Source: a virus. Taken from it: 41,234 nt of DNA. The stretch lies in the IMG/VR virus record IMGVR_UViG_3300042452_000147, positions 1 to 41,234 of that record; one strand, 5' to 3'. A program made the position numbers and the translations under genes. The stretch's first letter is position 1, and every line of letters begins with the position of its first letter. Below are positions 13,723-20,689 of this stretch, piece by piece. The notes under the pieces are model-generated. The model was not told the origin of the DNA and did no database searches. It was given only the letters and a program-made list of their open reading frames with translations.

Positions 13723-14598
13723 TTAGAGAGTGAGTCCGTTCCGCTTGTCCGTGATCGCTGCCGCCAGTTCCGTCGCTGTCGCCTGCGAGATCCGCCCCTC
13801 GGTCAACCGCTGGGCAATCCGCTGGTTCAGTCTGTCGAGCACGTCAACGCTGGTGGCGTCGCTGATCGCCTTCCTCGCACCGTCGATGACCGTCTGATCC
13901 TCGAGCGGCTTGCCGCCAGAGAGCCACTCGGCGATCCGCTCGCCGGTCTGGACGTTGATGGGCTTGGGATCGCCAGCGAACAGGCCCGTGCGGTCCTTGC
14001 TGACCGTCGCGTAGTGCCCGTCATGGATCAGGTCCAGGACGGTGGTGAACTCAAACTCCAGCCCGTCGCGGGCTTCCAGCTTCATCCCGAGTTTCGCCAC
14101 CTTCTTCTTGCCGTGGTCGTCCACTTGGGCAGTCTCGGTCTTGCTGCGACCAGAGCAGATGACGTGGGCAGGCGACCGCAACAACTTGTCCACGAACGCC
14201 CGCCAGCGTGGCGTGATGACGCTGAACGCCGACCACGTATTGCCACGAAACTGAGCCTTCGCAACGTCTTCGAGAAGCTCCAGGCATCCGCCCGAGCCGC
14301 TCCAGCAGTGCGTGACGCTGTCCACGATGATGACTTCGTAGCCAGCTTCTTCGGCTGCGGTGATCGCCTCGATGTACCGCTCTGGCGTGAACGGCGGGCG
14401 AAGGTCGATCACGTCGAAGTCGTGCAGGTGCTCGTAGAGATCGCTGCTGCCTTCCTCCGTGTCGATCACCATCGTCCTGCCGCCAAGCCCCTTGGCGATT
14501 TGCAGAGCGCCCCAAGTCTTTCCCGAGCCGCTCGGGCCTGTGAGAAGCAGCCGCAGCTTGGTTGCCGACCGCTTCGCCTTTCTGATCTGTACCGTCAT
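13723..14598 (-). CDS. Sak4-like RecA-fold ATPase (phage recombinase)
   Basis: 291 aa from the ATG at 14598, which follows CACGAAAGGACACGGAC. Walker A is GPSGSGKT at 21-28 and Walker B is VIIVDS at 89-94. The layout fits the phage RecA-fold ATPases of the Sak4 type, which work with an SSB-like protein in single-strand annealing. The next gene encodes just such a protein. The open frame extends upstream beyond 14598; a GTG near 14690 preceded by AAAGGAG would add about 31 residues and is a weaker alternative. The stretch 14599-14741 otherwise holds no clear gene. Confidence 0.85.
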   Translation of the reverse strand: MTVQIRKAKRSATKLRLLLTGPSGSGKTWGALQIAKGLGGRTMVIDTEEGSSDLYEHLHDFDVIDLRPPFTPERYIEAITAAEEAGYEVIIVDSVTHCWSGSGGCLELLEDVAKAQFRGNTWSAFSVITPRWRAFVDKLLRSPAHVICSGRSKTETAQVDDHGKKKVAKLGMKLEARDGLEFEFTTVLDLIHDGHYATVSKDRTGLFAGDPKPINVQTGERIAEWLSGGKPLEDQTVIDGARKAISDATSVDVLDRLNQRIAQRLTEGRISQATATELAAAITDKRNGLTL

Positions 14599-14741
14599 GT
14601 CCGTGTCCTTTCGTGTCTGTCCGTCCTGAAAAAGCCGCTTTCGCATCCTGCTAGGCGGCACGTATTTGCGTCCTTGCTGCTCCGGTTCCACCGGCTCCTT
14701 TCCGCCCGCCTGCGTCCTGCTGGCGAGCGTTCCTTGTGCGT

Positions 14742-14954
14742 TCAGTGCGTGATGTCCTTGGCCGGCACGGCGAGCCATGCGCCGCCGACGTCGATGGTCA
14801 GGCGGTCGCCGTCGATCCACTCGACGTGTCCAGACCACCTTCGCCCAGCCGACAAGCCAGAGACGAAGTCGCCTACGGCGGGCGTCTGCTGCGTGCCGTA
14901 GGTCTCGGTCATGCCGGCGACGGCGGCGGCGTATTCGTTTGAGTGAGCGTCCAT
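14742..14954 (-). CDS. Small hypothetical protein, first gene of the recombination operon
   Basis: 70 aa from the ATG at 14954, 9 nt after AAGGAG; an ATG three codons upstream lies too close to that site. It has a short SH3-like stretch (TPAVGDFVSGLSAGRRWSGH followed by VEWIDGDRLTIDVGG). It is the first gene after the double-operator promoter region at 15081-15135, so it probably leads the early transcript. Function unknown. Confidence 0.65.
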   Translation of the reverse strand: MDAHSNEYAAAVAGMTETYGTQQTPAVGDFVSGLSAGRRWSGHVEWIDGDRLTIDVGGAWLAVPAKDITH

Positions 14955-15080
14955 GTGGGTCATCTCCTTTGGTTGTGGGGTGGAAGTGTACGGCTGAACA
15001 GTCGTCGGTCAAGCGTCCGAAAGTGCTGCAAAACAAGCTGTGGAGCGGTTTGTGTTTGTTGGAAATCTGTATAGTATTTG

Positions 15081-15096
15081 CTAACGACTGCGTTAG
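15081..15096. promoter_or_regulatory. Operator copy 1, CTAACG-N4-CGTTAG palindrome
   Basis: CTAACGACTGCGTTAG is a perfect 6+6 palindrome with a 4-bp centre. It lies 30 bp from copy 2, downstream of that promoter in the minus direction, so a repressor bound at both could act cooperatively. Confidence 0.8.
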
Positions 15097-15107
15097 TTGC
15101 GACGAGC

Positions 15108-15135
15108 AAGATAACGCCTGCGTTAGTTCTGTCAA
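15108..15135 (-). promoter_or_regulatory. Promoter with operator copy 2 in its spacer
   Basis: On the minus strand, TTGACA (15130-15135), a 16-nt spacer and TATCTT (15108-15113). The operator ATAACGCCTGCGTTAG (15111-15126) fills the spacer and touches the -10. It reads toward the recombination/replication operon that starts at 14954. Confidence 0.7.
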
Positions 15136-15368
15136 CGGAGAATGCTTAGGGCTGCGTCAGCAAGGTTGATTGCCGAACGTCCGAACTGGCGAAGCCGACC
15201 GGGCGGCTCCATCTGCGGCGGCATCTGCTGGGCAACGACCTGCGGCGCGAGAGCCTGGCGGTGTGCGATGTCGATGGCGGCGATCTCGAATCGCGTCTCG
15301 ACCAGCAACTCGGCACCGATGGTCATGCAGGCGATGACGAGAGCGGCTTTGAGTGTGTCGCGGAGCAT
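15132..15368 (-). CDS. Small protein with N-terminal hydrophobic segment
   Basis: 78 aa. The first 22 residues (LKAALVIACMTIGAELLV) look like a signal or anchor segment. The rest is a Pro/Gln-rich stretch (QQMPPQMEPPGRLRQF) with a helical end. GGAAAGGATTCCGCC precedes the ATG. Its stop lies inside the -35 of the next promoter. It is the kind of small early/lysogeny gene found between phage control sites; function unknown. Confidence 0.6.
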   Translation of the reverse strand: MLRDTLKAALVIACMTIGAELLVETRFEIAAIDIAHRQALAPQVVAQQMPPQMEPPGRLRQFGRSAINLADAALSILR

Positions 15369-15390
15369 GGCGGAATCCTTTCCGTGTGTT

Positions 15391-15416
15391 GCCCGCCGGC
15401 CCAGTTGCCGGCGGGC
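15391..15416. terminator. Strong hairpin between small genes
   Basis: GCCCGCCGGC (15391-15400), a 6-nt loop and GCCGGCGGGC (15407-15416) form a perfect 10-bp stem between the genes ending at 15426 and starting at 15368. No T-tract follows on either strand, so it may be an attenuator, an mRNA stabiliser or a poor terminator. Confidence 0.5.
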
Positions 15417-15425
15417 GTGGTGGTG

Positions 15426-15725
15426 TCAGAGAGCGGCGATGAACGCTTGACTGACTCCGCTGATGTTCATCGTGAAGCAGCCGTGCAGCATGGCCGAGTA
15501 GCCACCGACGCCCGAGCCGTCCGTGCCCCAGATGCTGCCGCCTCGGGCCGCGACCAGCGACAGGATGCCGTAATACTCGCCGTCCAGCTTGACGAACTCG
15601 TCGCGGCTGTTGGGCGTGAAGTGCTTGGTGATCGTGACGACGTTTTCACGGCTGCTGATCTTCCAACCAGCCTCGCGGGCTGCGGCGGCGAACTTGGCGG
15701 CGGCGGTCTTGGTCGAGGTCTTCAT
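15426..15725 (-). CDS. Small hypothetical protein under operator control
   Basis: 99 aa from the ATG at 15725 (GGAG 8 nt upstream). A basic Ala-rich helix (KTAAAKFAAAAREAGW) is followed by beta strands and a Gly-rich segment (RGGSIWGTDGSGVGGY). An in-frame ATG at 15770 lies exactly 6 nt after a TAGTAT -10 box and would give a leaderless 114-aa form. Its promoter contains operator copy 3. Function unknown; its control suggests a lysogeny or early role. Confidence 0.65.
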   Translation of the reverse strand: MKTSTKTAAAKFAAAAREAGWKISSRENVVTITKHFTPNSRDEFVKLDGEYYGILSLVAARGGSIWGTDGSGVGGYSAMLHGCFTMNISGVSQAFIAAL

Positions 15726-15776
15726 CGTTTCGTCTCCGGTTCGTCGTCCGCGAGTCTCAATCGCTCGCATGGCACC

Positions 15777-15805
15777 ATACTAGCGTTATCGTTAGTTGCT
15801 TGCAA
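15777..15805 (-). promoter_or_regulatory. Promoter with operator copy 3 in its spacer
   Basis: On the minus strand, TTGCAA (15800-15805), a 17-nt spacer and TAGTAT (15777-15782). Operator copy 3 (CTAGCGTTATCGTTAG, one mismatch, 15780-15795) lies over the spacer and -10. The ATG at 15770 follows the -10 by 6 nt. Confidence 0.7.
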
Positions 15806-15844
15806 GGGGGGTGAGGAATTTTTTTCGGAATTCCTGAAAAGCCC

Positions 15845-16096
15845 CTATTTCTTGCGGGTTTTCCGCTTTTTCGGGGTCGCTGGCTTGGCGTCCCGCCTGC
15901 CGACAGACCGGGTCGTCAGGGAGCTTTTGAGCGTCTCGACGTCGGTCTTGTGGATCAGCCAGGCTCGCTCGCCAGCCTTCCAGCCTTTTAGCCGACCGTC
16001 ACCAAGCAGCAGGCGCACCCATCCATCGGTGCAGCCAGCTTGCTTTGCTGCCTCCGAGACGGTGAGCCACGATTCGTCGGGTGATGCCACAACCAT
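15845..16096 (-). CDS. Excisionase/MerR-like HTH regulator
   Basis: 83 aa. WLTVSEAAKQAGCTDGWVRL, then an Arg/Lys-rich wing and AWLIHKTDVETLK, form the winged HTH found in excisionases and small MerR-like regulators. The tail is very basic (KKRKTRKK). It faces away from the integrase gene across a 202-bp control region, the usual place for an excisionase or immunity regulator. Its ATG lies 6 nt after a TAGTAT -10 and has no Shine-Dalgarno, so the mRNA is probably leaderless. Its own promoter contains operator copy 4, suggesting autoregulation. Confidence 0.75.
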   Translation of the reverse strand: MVVASPDESWLTVSEAAKQAGCTDGWVRLLLGDGRLKGWKAGERAWLIHKTDVETLKSSLTTRSVGRRDAKPATPKKRKTRKK

Positions 16097-16102
16097 GCCC
16101 CG

Positions 16103-16130
16103 ATACTAACGGCTGCGTTAGCCGAGTCAA
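16103..16130 (-). promoter_or_regulatory. Promoter with operator copy 4 in its spacer
   Basis: On the minus strand, TTGACT (16125-16130), a 16-nt spacer and TAGTAT (16103-16108). The perfect palindrome CTAACGGCTGCGTTAG (16106-16121) sits at exactly the same offsets as in the 15108-15135 promoter. The next ATG (16096) is 6 nt past the -10. Confidence 0.8.
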
Positions 16131-16188
16131 GCGTTTCCCGCCTAAAAACCGCCCAATTTGCCCGAGGCACCGTCACGGCTCTACCTTT

Positions 16189-16246
16189 GTTTGGGTGTAC
16201 AAAACTCAAATAACCCAAACTCAAGTGGAGGATAGCTCGTTTGGGT
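16189..16246. repeat. Three GTTTGGGT sites in the int-xis intergenic region
   Basis: GTTTGGGT occurs at 16189-16196 and 16239-16246 on the plus strand and 16213-16220 on the minus strand. The two plus copies are each followed by GTAC within a few bases. They lie just before the integrase gene and could be integrase arm sites, part of attP, or an operator. No attP core could be identified without the host junction. A TAGTAT box at 16256-16261 may be the integrase -10. Confidence 0.5.
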
Positions 16247-16298
16247 TCTGTACATTAGTATACGTCAACTCAGTAACCTCACGCGATGGAGAATCGAA

Positions 16299-17270
16299 AT
16301 GACCAGAATACTACGGGACATCTACGAAAACGAGTACGCAGTGCTGCGGGCACATTCCGACCAGTGCAGGCGGCAATACCGTCTGACGTTTGCCCGCTGG
16401 GCAGACCAACTGAAAACGGAGCCGACAACCGAGCACCTCGACCCGCTGGTGGTTCAGACCTACGTTGCCAGCCGGCGAGCCGTGCGGTCAGCCGCCACGG
16501 CCAGAAAGGACCGAAACCAGATTTCTGCCCTGTGGTCCTACTGTGCCAAGCGAAGATACGTGGACCAGTTCCCGACGCTGGCCCAGATACGGGCACCAGG
16601 ACGCATACCGCGAGGCTACACGGTCGATGAGGTCTCAGCCCTCTTGCGGCAGGCTTTGCAGCGACGGCCCCGTATAAAGCCTACCACGCTGCCGCCGCAC
16701 CTTTTCTTTCCGCCGCTGATCCGGTCATGCTGGGAGACCGCCGAGCGGATCGGCTCGCATCTGGCACTCCGCTGGCGTGACGTGGACACGACGCAGCGAA
16801 TCGTCATCTTCCCAGCCGAGGGTCGGAAAGGTGCGACCCGCGACATCCTGCGGACGATCTCAGAGGAGCAGTGCAAGTGGCTGGAGCAGATCCGAGGCAA
16901 GCCTGACGATCTCGTCTGGCCGTGGACGGCTGACAAAAGCACCTTGTGGCACCACTTCGGGCTGCTTTGCAAGCGGGCAAGCGTCACGAACCGTGGCTTC
17001 CACGGGCTGCGTAAGTCAGCGGCCAGCTACATGGCACTTGCCGGCGGTGACGCGGCAGCAACCCAGCTGCTTGATCATTCCAATCCTGCCATCACAAAAG
17101 CCCACTACATCGACGTAACCATTGCCAAGCCGAAACAGACGGCGATTGACCTGCTGCCACCGCTTGACCTGACGACGCCAAAGCCGCCGGCCAGCGAGCA
17201 GCCGCCAGAGAAGCCCGCCGACGCCCCGCCTGCGAGCGACGAAAAGCCACCAGAAAACAACGCTACTTGA
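16299..17270 (+). CDS. int: Tyrosine recombinase (phage integrase)
   Basis: 323 aa. A SAM-like core-binding domain (about 10-95) is followed by the catalytic domain with Arg150 (ETAERIGSHLALRW), His235 and Arg238 (HGLRKSAASY), His260 (LLDHSNPAIT) and the nucleophile Tyr270 (AHYID). It recombines attP with a host attB, so the phage is temperate. The last 35 residues are a Pro-rich tail. GGAG lies 7 nt before the ATG. It is the first of three plus-strand genes, divergent from the excisionase-like gene. Confidence 0.95.
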   Translation: MTRILRDIYENEYAVLRAHSDQCRRQYRLTFARWADQLKTEPTTEHLDPLVVQTYVASRRAVRSAATARKDRNQISALWSYCAKRRYVDQFPTLAQIRAPGRIPRGYTVDEVSALLRQALQRRPRIKPTTLPPHLFFPPLIRSCWETAERIGSHLALRWRDVDTTQRIVIFPAEGRKGATRDILRTISEEQCKWLEQIRGKPDDLVWPWTADKSTLWHHFGLLCKRASVTNRGFHGLRKSAASYMALAGGDAAATQLLDHSNPAITKAHYIDVTIAKPKQTAIDLLPPLDLTTPKPPASEQPPEKPADAPPASDEKPPENNAT

Positions 17271-17298
17271 CGCCCGTGGCACACTACCCATGACGTCG

Positions 17299-17348
17299 CC
17301 CGGCTGGCCGGCAGCGGACTGATAAACCGTGTCGCCCACCCAGCCGGG
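17299..17348. terminator. Inverted repeat after the integrase gene
   Basis: CCCGGCTGG (17299-17307) and CCAGCCGGG (17340-17348) are a perfect 9-bp inverted repeat separated by 32 nt. A further stem TTCCA-CTTTC-TGGAA follows near 17354-17368, just before the next start. It could limit read-through or regulate the small genes downstream; no T-tract is present. Confidence 0.35.
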
Positions 17349-17374
17349 TGGCGTTCCACTTTCTGGAATCTGGA

Positions 17375-17587
17375 ATGCCACACGTCATCCTTCGCTTCCG
17401 TTTGCCCGAAGAGCAGGCCGAGTTCACCGCTGCCATGCAGGGCGCTGACGCCAAATCTGCGATCTGGCAGGTTGACCAGTATTGCCGTGGCGTGCTCAAG
17501 CACGGCGAGCCGTCAGCGGAAACGCGGCGGCACCTAGAGGAGATCCGCGAAACGCTCAGAGAAAGGCCGGGGCTGCTTGATGACTGA
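17375..17587 (+). CDS. Small phage protein of unknown function
   Basis: 70 aa starting at the ATG 17375, preferred over an upstream ATG at 17348 because the protein-like sequence begins there (VILRFRLPEEQAEFTAAMQG). The rest is helical and charged (ETRRHLEEIRETLRERPG). I recognise this as a small, widespread phage protein type without a known function. Its stop overlaps the next start by 8 nt. Confidence 0.7.
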   Translation: MPHVILRFRLPEEQAEFTAAMQGADAKSAIWQVDQYCRGVLKHGEPSAETRRHLEEIRETLRERPGLLDD

Positions 17588-17867
17588 CATCGTTGAACGA
17601 CTTCGGACGTGGTGCCACGCCGCAGATGCGGAGTCTGCACAAGACCTGATGGACGAAGCCGCGAACGAGATCGAGCGACTGCGGAACGGTGCAGCATGCC
17701 CGCACGTTCGCGGCACGGTAACGCAGCATTGCTCGCTGAACTTCACGCTGACCGACGAGGAGCGGGAGGCGATTAGGTGGTTTTCGCAGTTGTCATACGG
17801 CGAGGGCGGCAGAGTGCCAACTTACGCCGCAACGCTTCGCTCTCTGCGGACTCGACTGCACACCTAA
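17580..17867 (+). CDS. Small phage protein with DIVERLR N-terminus
   Basis: 95 aa from the ATG at 17580. The N-terminal helix DIVERLRTWCHAADAESAQD and DEAANEIERLR are typical of small coiled phage proteins found in many siphoviruses. A C-terminal segment (LTDEEREAIRWFS, then AATLRSLRTRL) completes it. The function of the family is unknown. It is translationally linked to the gene before it and is the last plus-strand gene. Confidence 0.75.
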   Translation: MTDIVERLRTWCHAADAESAQDLMDEAANEIERLRNGAACPHVRGTVTQHCSLNFTLTDEEREAIRWFSQLSYGEGGRVPTYAATLRSLRTRLHT

Positions 17868-17916
17868 TCGCACAAATCGTCATGTTATGTGCAGCGACAC
17901 ATCCCCCAAACGTGTT

Positions 17917-17944
17917 GCAAACGCGACGAAAAAGCGACGTTTGC
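17917..17944. terminator. Inverted repeat between convergent transcripts
   Basis: GCAAACG (17917-17923) pairs with CGTTTGC (17938-17944) around an A-rich 14-nt centre, midway between the plus-strand genes (ending 17867) and the minus-strand late operon (ending 17953). The position suits a bidirectional terminator; the stem is modest. Confidence 0.4.
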
Positions 17945-17952
17945 CGATACGA

Positions 17953-18342
17953 TCAGTCGAAGATGTGCAGCTTCGCCGCCTGCCTTCTCGCCATCGCTTC
18001 CACCCTGGCTGGCTTGCCGGGCTCAGACGGCAGCCTATCCGGTGGCGTCATGAACGCTTCAATGTCCTCGGCCAGTGCTGCCGCTCGGTACTCCACCTCG
18101 CGGACAGTGTCGAGCACTAGCGTGTGATCGCCTGCCTTGGCTCTGTCGCACAACTCGCCCTGCCCGCCCTTGCGTGGGTCGTAGAGCAGTTCGATCGTCC
18201 AAGTGATTCGGGCACCGACGCGAGCGAGTTGCGTCAGCCACTTCCGCAGCTGCGGCGAGAGCCTTTCGGGCATGCGGCGTTTCTTGCCCTTCGGTGGTGG
18301 CAATTCGTCGTCGCTCAGTAGTGACCGCTGGACCTCGCCCAT
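17953..18342 (-). CDS. Hypothetical protein at the end of the late operon
   Basis: 129 aa from the ATG at 18342; a TTG at 18360, 3 nt after the upstream stop, would add six residues. A Pro/Lys-rich segment (ELPPPKGKKRRMPERLSPQL) precedes a predominantly helical body (KWLTQLARVGARITWTIELL) and a basic end (RQAAKLHIFD). No family recognised. It is the last minus-strand gene before the convergent integrase block. Confidence 0.6.
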   Translation of the reverse strand: MGEVQRSLLSDDELPPPKGKKRRMPERLSPQLRKWLTQLARVGARITWTIELLYDPRKGGQGELCDRAKAGDHTLVLDTVREVEYRAAALAEDIEAFMTPPDRLPSEPGKPARVEAMARRQAAKLHIFD

Positions 18343-18364
18343 GCGTGCGAGTGTCGTCAACGTG

Positions 18365-18748
18365 TCAAGTTTTCCGTGCTTCCCGGCAAGCCTGCCGCAT
18401 CCACGTACGGTTCGCCATGCTCTCGAACCACAGCCGGGCGAACGACTCGACGGCGTCAGTGCCGACATCGCTGTAGAGTTTCTGGAGTTCCGGCGAATCG
18501 CCCCACATGGCTTCGACGTCTTCTCGCACCTTGGCGATCAAGACCTTGGCGTCACGCACTGCTGCCATCTCGCTTTCTGGCTGCGCCCTAGCGAGCTTCG
18601 TCCAGTGCTCGCAGTTCCAGCAGCGACAGACGGCGTCCACGAACTCATCGAACGCACGCCCAGCCTTGACGGCTCGCGGGCCGACCTCTTCTCTGAGCCG
18701 GCCACGCAGGTGCGCCAGCATCCCAGCCGGCGCGTCACTCACCGTCAC
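18365..18748 (-). CDS. Hypothetical protein with CxxC motif
   Basis: 127 aa if started at the GTG at 18748, which overlaps the previous stop (GTGA); a second GTG at 18742 has better spacing to AGAGG. It is mostly helical, with AFDEFVDAVCRCWNCEHWTKL carrying three closely spaced Cys and a C-terminal RTWMRQACREARK. No known family. It lies in a chain of small late genes. Confidence 0.6.
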   Translation of the reverse strand: MTVSDAPAGMLAHLRGRLREEVGPRAVKAGRAFDEFVDAVCRCWNCEHWTKLARAQPESEMAAVRDAKVLIAKVREDVEAMWGDSPELQKLYSDVGTDAVESFARLWFESMANRTWMRQACREARKT

Positions 18749-19050
18749 CTCTTGCCCGCAGGCGTAGTAGGTGCAGCAGGCGTGAGCGACGCGCCGGGGG
18801 AGGCTTTGCACTTGCACGACGCCGGGCACGGGCACGGCGTCCGGTGCCCGTCTCCATGGACGATGTAGCCACGCCCGCCGCAGTCCGTGCAGCAGCCCGG
18901 TTTAGGCTCTGGCTTCGGTTCTGGAGCCTTGTCCGGTGCCGTGGCGGCATAGGCCACTGAGACCGCCGCCGAGGCTCTAGGAGCCTCTTGGTCGATCTGT
19001 GCGGGATCAGCCGACAGAGCGGCGAGCACCGAGAGGATGTATTGCCACAT
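18745..19050 (-). CDS. Cys-rich anchored protein with DnaJ-zinc-finger-like cluster
   Basis: 101 aa from the ATG at 19050. A short hydrophobic N-terminus (MWQYILSVLAALSAD) is followed by a Pro/Lys/Glu repeat (PEPKPEPKPG) and a cluster CCTDCGGRGYIVHGDGHRTP then CPCPASCKC. The CxxCGGxG part resembles DnaJ-type zinc fingers. The tail is Pro/Ala-rich. It may be an exported or membrane-attached metal-binding protein; function unknown. It is linked by GTGA to the following gene. Confidence 0.65.
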   Translation of the reverse strand: MWQYILSVLAALSADPAQIDQEAPRASAAVSVAYAATAPDKAPEPKPEPKPGCCTDCGGRGYIVHGDGHRTPCPCPASCKCKASPGASLTPAAPTTPAGKR

Positions 19051-19055
19051 GCGTC

Positions 19056-19319
19056 TCACCATCCTTGCCCGTGATTGATCACTCTGTGCCCGTGCTCGTC
19101 TACCCGTGCGTGTACGACGTAGTGCTGCGGCTCTGCCGGTGGCGGCTCGACAAACATCATCGTCCACAGTCCAAGGCGGGCGAGCCGCTGAATCAGTCGC
19201 AACACCGGGCGGCTCGGCTCGGGCTTCACTGGGCTGTAGTCCGATGTCGCTGCCCACCACGTCAGCATCACTGCGACCAGGCCCACGACGACGGCGGATT
19301 GAATCTCTCGTTTGGTCAT
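19056..19319 (-). CDS. Small single-pass membrane protein
   Basis: 87 aa beginning at an ATGA overlap with the GlsB-like gene (19316-19319). Residues 6-24 (IQSAVVVGLVAVMLTWWAA) form a membrane segment; the remainder is soluble, with a His-rich C-terminus (HYVVHARVDEHGHRVINHG). It sits in a cluster of membrane proteins next to a papain-like peptidase. A spanin- or holin-like part in lysis is possible but unsupported by motif. Confidence 0.65.
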   Translation of the reverse strand: MTKREIQSAVVVGLVAVMLTWWAATSDYSPVKPEPSRPVLRLIQRLARLGLWTMMFVEPPPAEPQHYVVHARVDEHGHRVINHGQGW

Positions 19320-19543
19320 CGGTCCACGCTCCACAACGAGTACAGGAACATCACGACGCAGGCACCGATCACGCTTCCGATAAGACCAGCAGGAGCGTCG
19401 CCAAACGGCAGGCCGCCCGCGAGCGAACCGATGATGCCGAGTCCGATGGTGGGCACCCAGCCCTCGGGACAGCGTCCCGGCATCAGCCACTTGGCGATGC
19501 CGCCGGCGATCGCGCCGAATACGAGCCACATGACGAGCGACAT
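19316..19543 (-). CDS. GlsB/YeaQ/YmgE-family membrane protein
   Basis: 75 aa, all hydrophobic, with the Gly-rich repeats of this family: MWLVFGAIAGGIAKWLMPG, then GLGIIGSLAGGLPFG and IGSVIGACVVMFLY. These small three-helix inner-membrane proteins are called transglycosylase-associated, but their function is unclear. In a phage it could act in lysis or stress at the membrane, next to the papain-like peptidase. AGGAG lies 9 nt upstream of the ATG. Confidence 0.85.
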   Translation of the reverse strand: MSLVMWLVFGAIAGGIAKWLMPGRCPEGWVPTIGLGIIGSLAGGLPFGDAPAGLIGSVIGACVVMFLYSLWSVDR

Positions 19544-19552
19544 AGGCGTCTC

Positions 19553-20689
19553 CTACTGTGCGAGATGGAATGTGTCAGCGATCAGGCGAGCGGGCGACGG
19601 CTTGCGAGCCTGCTTCTCAGGCGGCGCAGGGGCGAGCCAGTTGCCGTGGTGAATGTCCCGGTACTTGAAGCCGTCCGTGTCGCCGATGGCCCATGCGTCT
19701 TCGAGCATCCGAGTCTCAACGACAGAACGACGAGCCCAGTACGAGCCGTCTGGCATGTCTGCCGGAACCTTCGGGCCTGCGATCCAGTTTGGCCCCCACG
19801 AGTTCAAGATCAGCACCAAGTCGTCAGGCGAGCCATTCTTCTTGTGGCGGATCGCTATTGCTACTTGTTGGTGCATCCATGTGCCGGATGCTTCGGCGAT
19901 TCCGTCCTTGTTGCGGACAGACTGAAAGCCTTGGCTAGACGCGAGAGTTACGGGATAGCCAGACTCGATAGCCGCAGCCAGTTCTGCCCAAGTGCGGACG
20001 GCGACCACATGCCGCAGCGGGTGCTTTTTCGCCTCGGCATCCAAGCGGCCCGCGTCGCCCTGGCCGCCGCAGCCGTAGGCACCGTACTGCTTCGCACGCT
20101 CGCCGGAATACTCTGTCAAATCAACGGTCGGATACTTCTGCCGATAGACCACGCCGTACTCGCGGAGGAACTTGGCGACGCCGAAGCCAGTGGCACCATC
20201 GGAGAATCCGCCGTACGGCTGGGCGCCATCACCCGGCTTTCCTCGGGCTTCGACGCGAGCGCCACCGTACAGTGGCTCGGTAGCCGGCAGCAGCGGTGGC
20301 TCTGGGAGTTTGCCAAGCGACCATGAGACGGCATCCGCAACAGCCACGGCGTGCATCCCGCCCCAGCTGGTGCAATCACCGATGAGTTGCCTGCCGACGA
20401 CAAACGGCTTGCCGTAGCGTGCTCGATGTGCGGCATCTAGTTGGCGATACAGAAAGACGTCAATGCCTTTGGCTTCCTTCATCGCCTCGGCACCCGCCTG
20501 GCTGAAGAACTTCTCGTCGCCGAGCGTGTCAAGAAACTGTCGCGTACCGACAGGATCAGGCGTGTAGCCAAACCGTGCGTCAATGGCGTCAGCCGTGCGG
20601 CGAGTGGCACGCTCGACCAGCACGCCGAGAATCGCCATGACGACGACGAACGATACGGCAGACAGTGACCAGCGATCAGCGCGTGACAT
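19553..20689 (-). CDS. Membrane-anchored C1 papain-like cysteine peptidase
   Basis: 378 aa from the ATG at 20689, overlapping the upstream stop by 14 nt. After a membrane anchor (SAVSFVVVMAILGVLV, about 10-25) comes a papain-type domain: nucleophile Cys106 in GDCTSWG, His273 in WMHQQVA and Asn296 in LILNSWGPNW, with the expected order and spacing. A Gly-rich, Cys-containing stretch (YGAYGCGGQGDAG) lies between. It probably cleaves peptides or peptide cross-links at the envelope. Its neighbours are membrane proteins, so a lysis or host-takeover role is a reasonable guess; no muramidase or amidase is seen in the window. Confidence 0.85.
   Translation of the reverse strand: MSRADRWSLSAVSFVVVMAILGVLVERATRRTADAIDARFGYTPDPVGTRQFLDTLGDEKFFSQAGAEAMKEAKGIDVFLYRQLDAAHRARYGKPFVVGRQLIGDCTSWGGMHAVAVADAVSWSLGKLPEPPLLPATEPLYGGARVEARGKPGDGAQPYGGFSDGATGFGVAKFLREYGVVYRQKYPTVDLTEYSGERAKQYGAYGCGGQGDAGRLDAEAKKHPLRHVVAVRTWAELAAAIESGYPVTLASSQGFQSVRNKDGIAEASGTWMHQQVAIAIRHKKNGSPDDLVLILNSWGPNWIAGPKVPADMPDGSYWARRSVVETRMLEDAWAIGDTDGFKYRDIHHGNWLAPAPPEKQARKPSPARLIADTFHLAQ

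Noticed and set aside
13357-14901. 514-codon plus-strand open frame
   Set aside because: It is the antisense of the SSB-like and Sak4-like genes, which have motifs, Shine-Dalgarno sites and operon context. The plus-strand translation shows no domain.
13723-15135. 470-codon version of the Sak4-like gene
   Set aside because: The extra N-terminus crosses the operator promoter and another gene. The ATG at 14598 has the Shine-Dalgarno used by neighbouring genes.
19106-20326. 406-codon plus-strand open frame
   Set aside because: It lies opposite the GlsB-like and papain-like peptidase genes. High GC content keeps antisense frames open.
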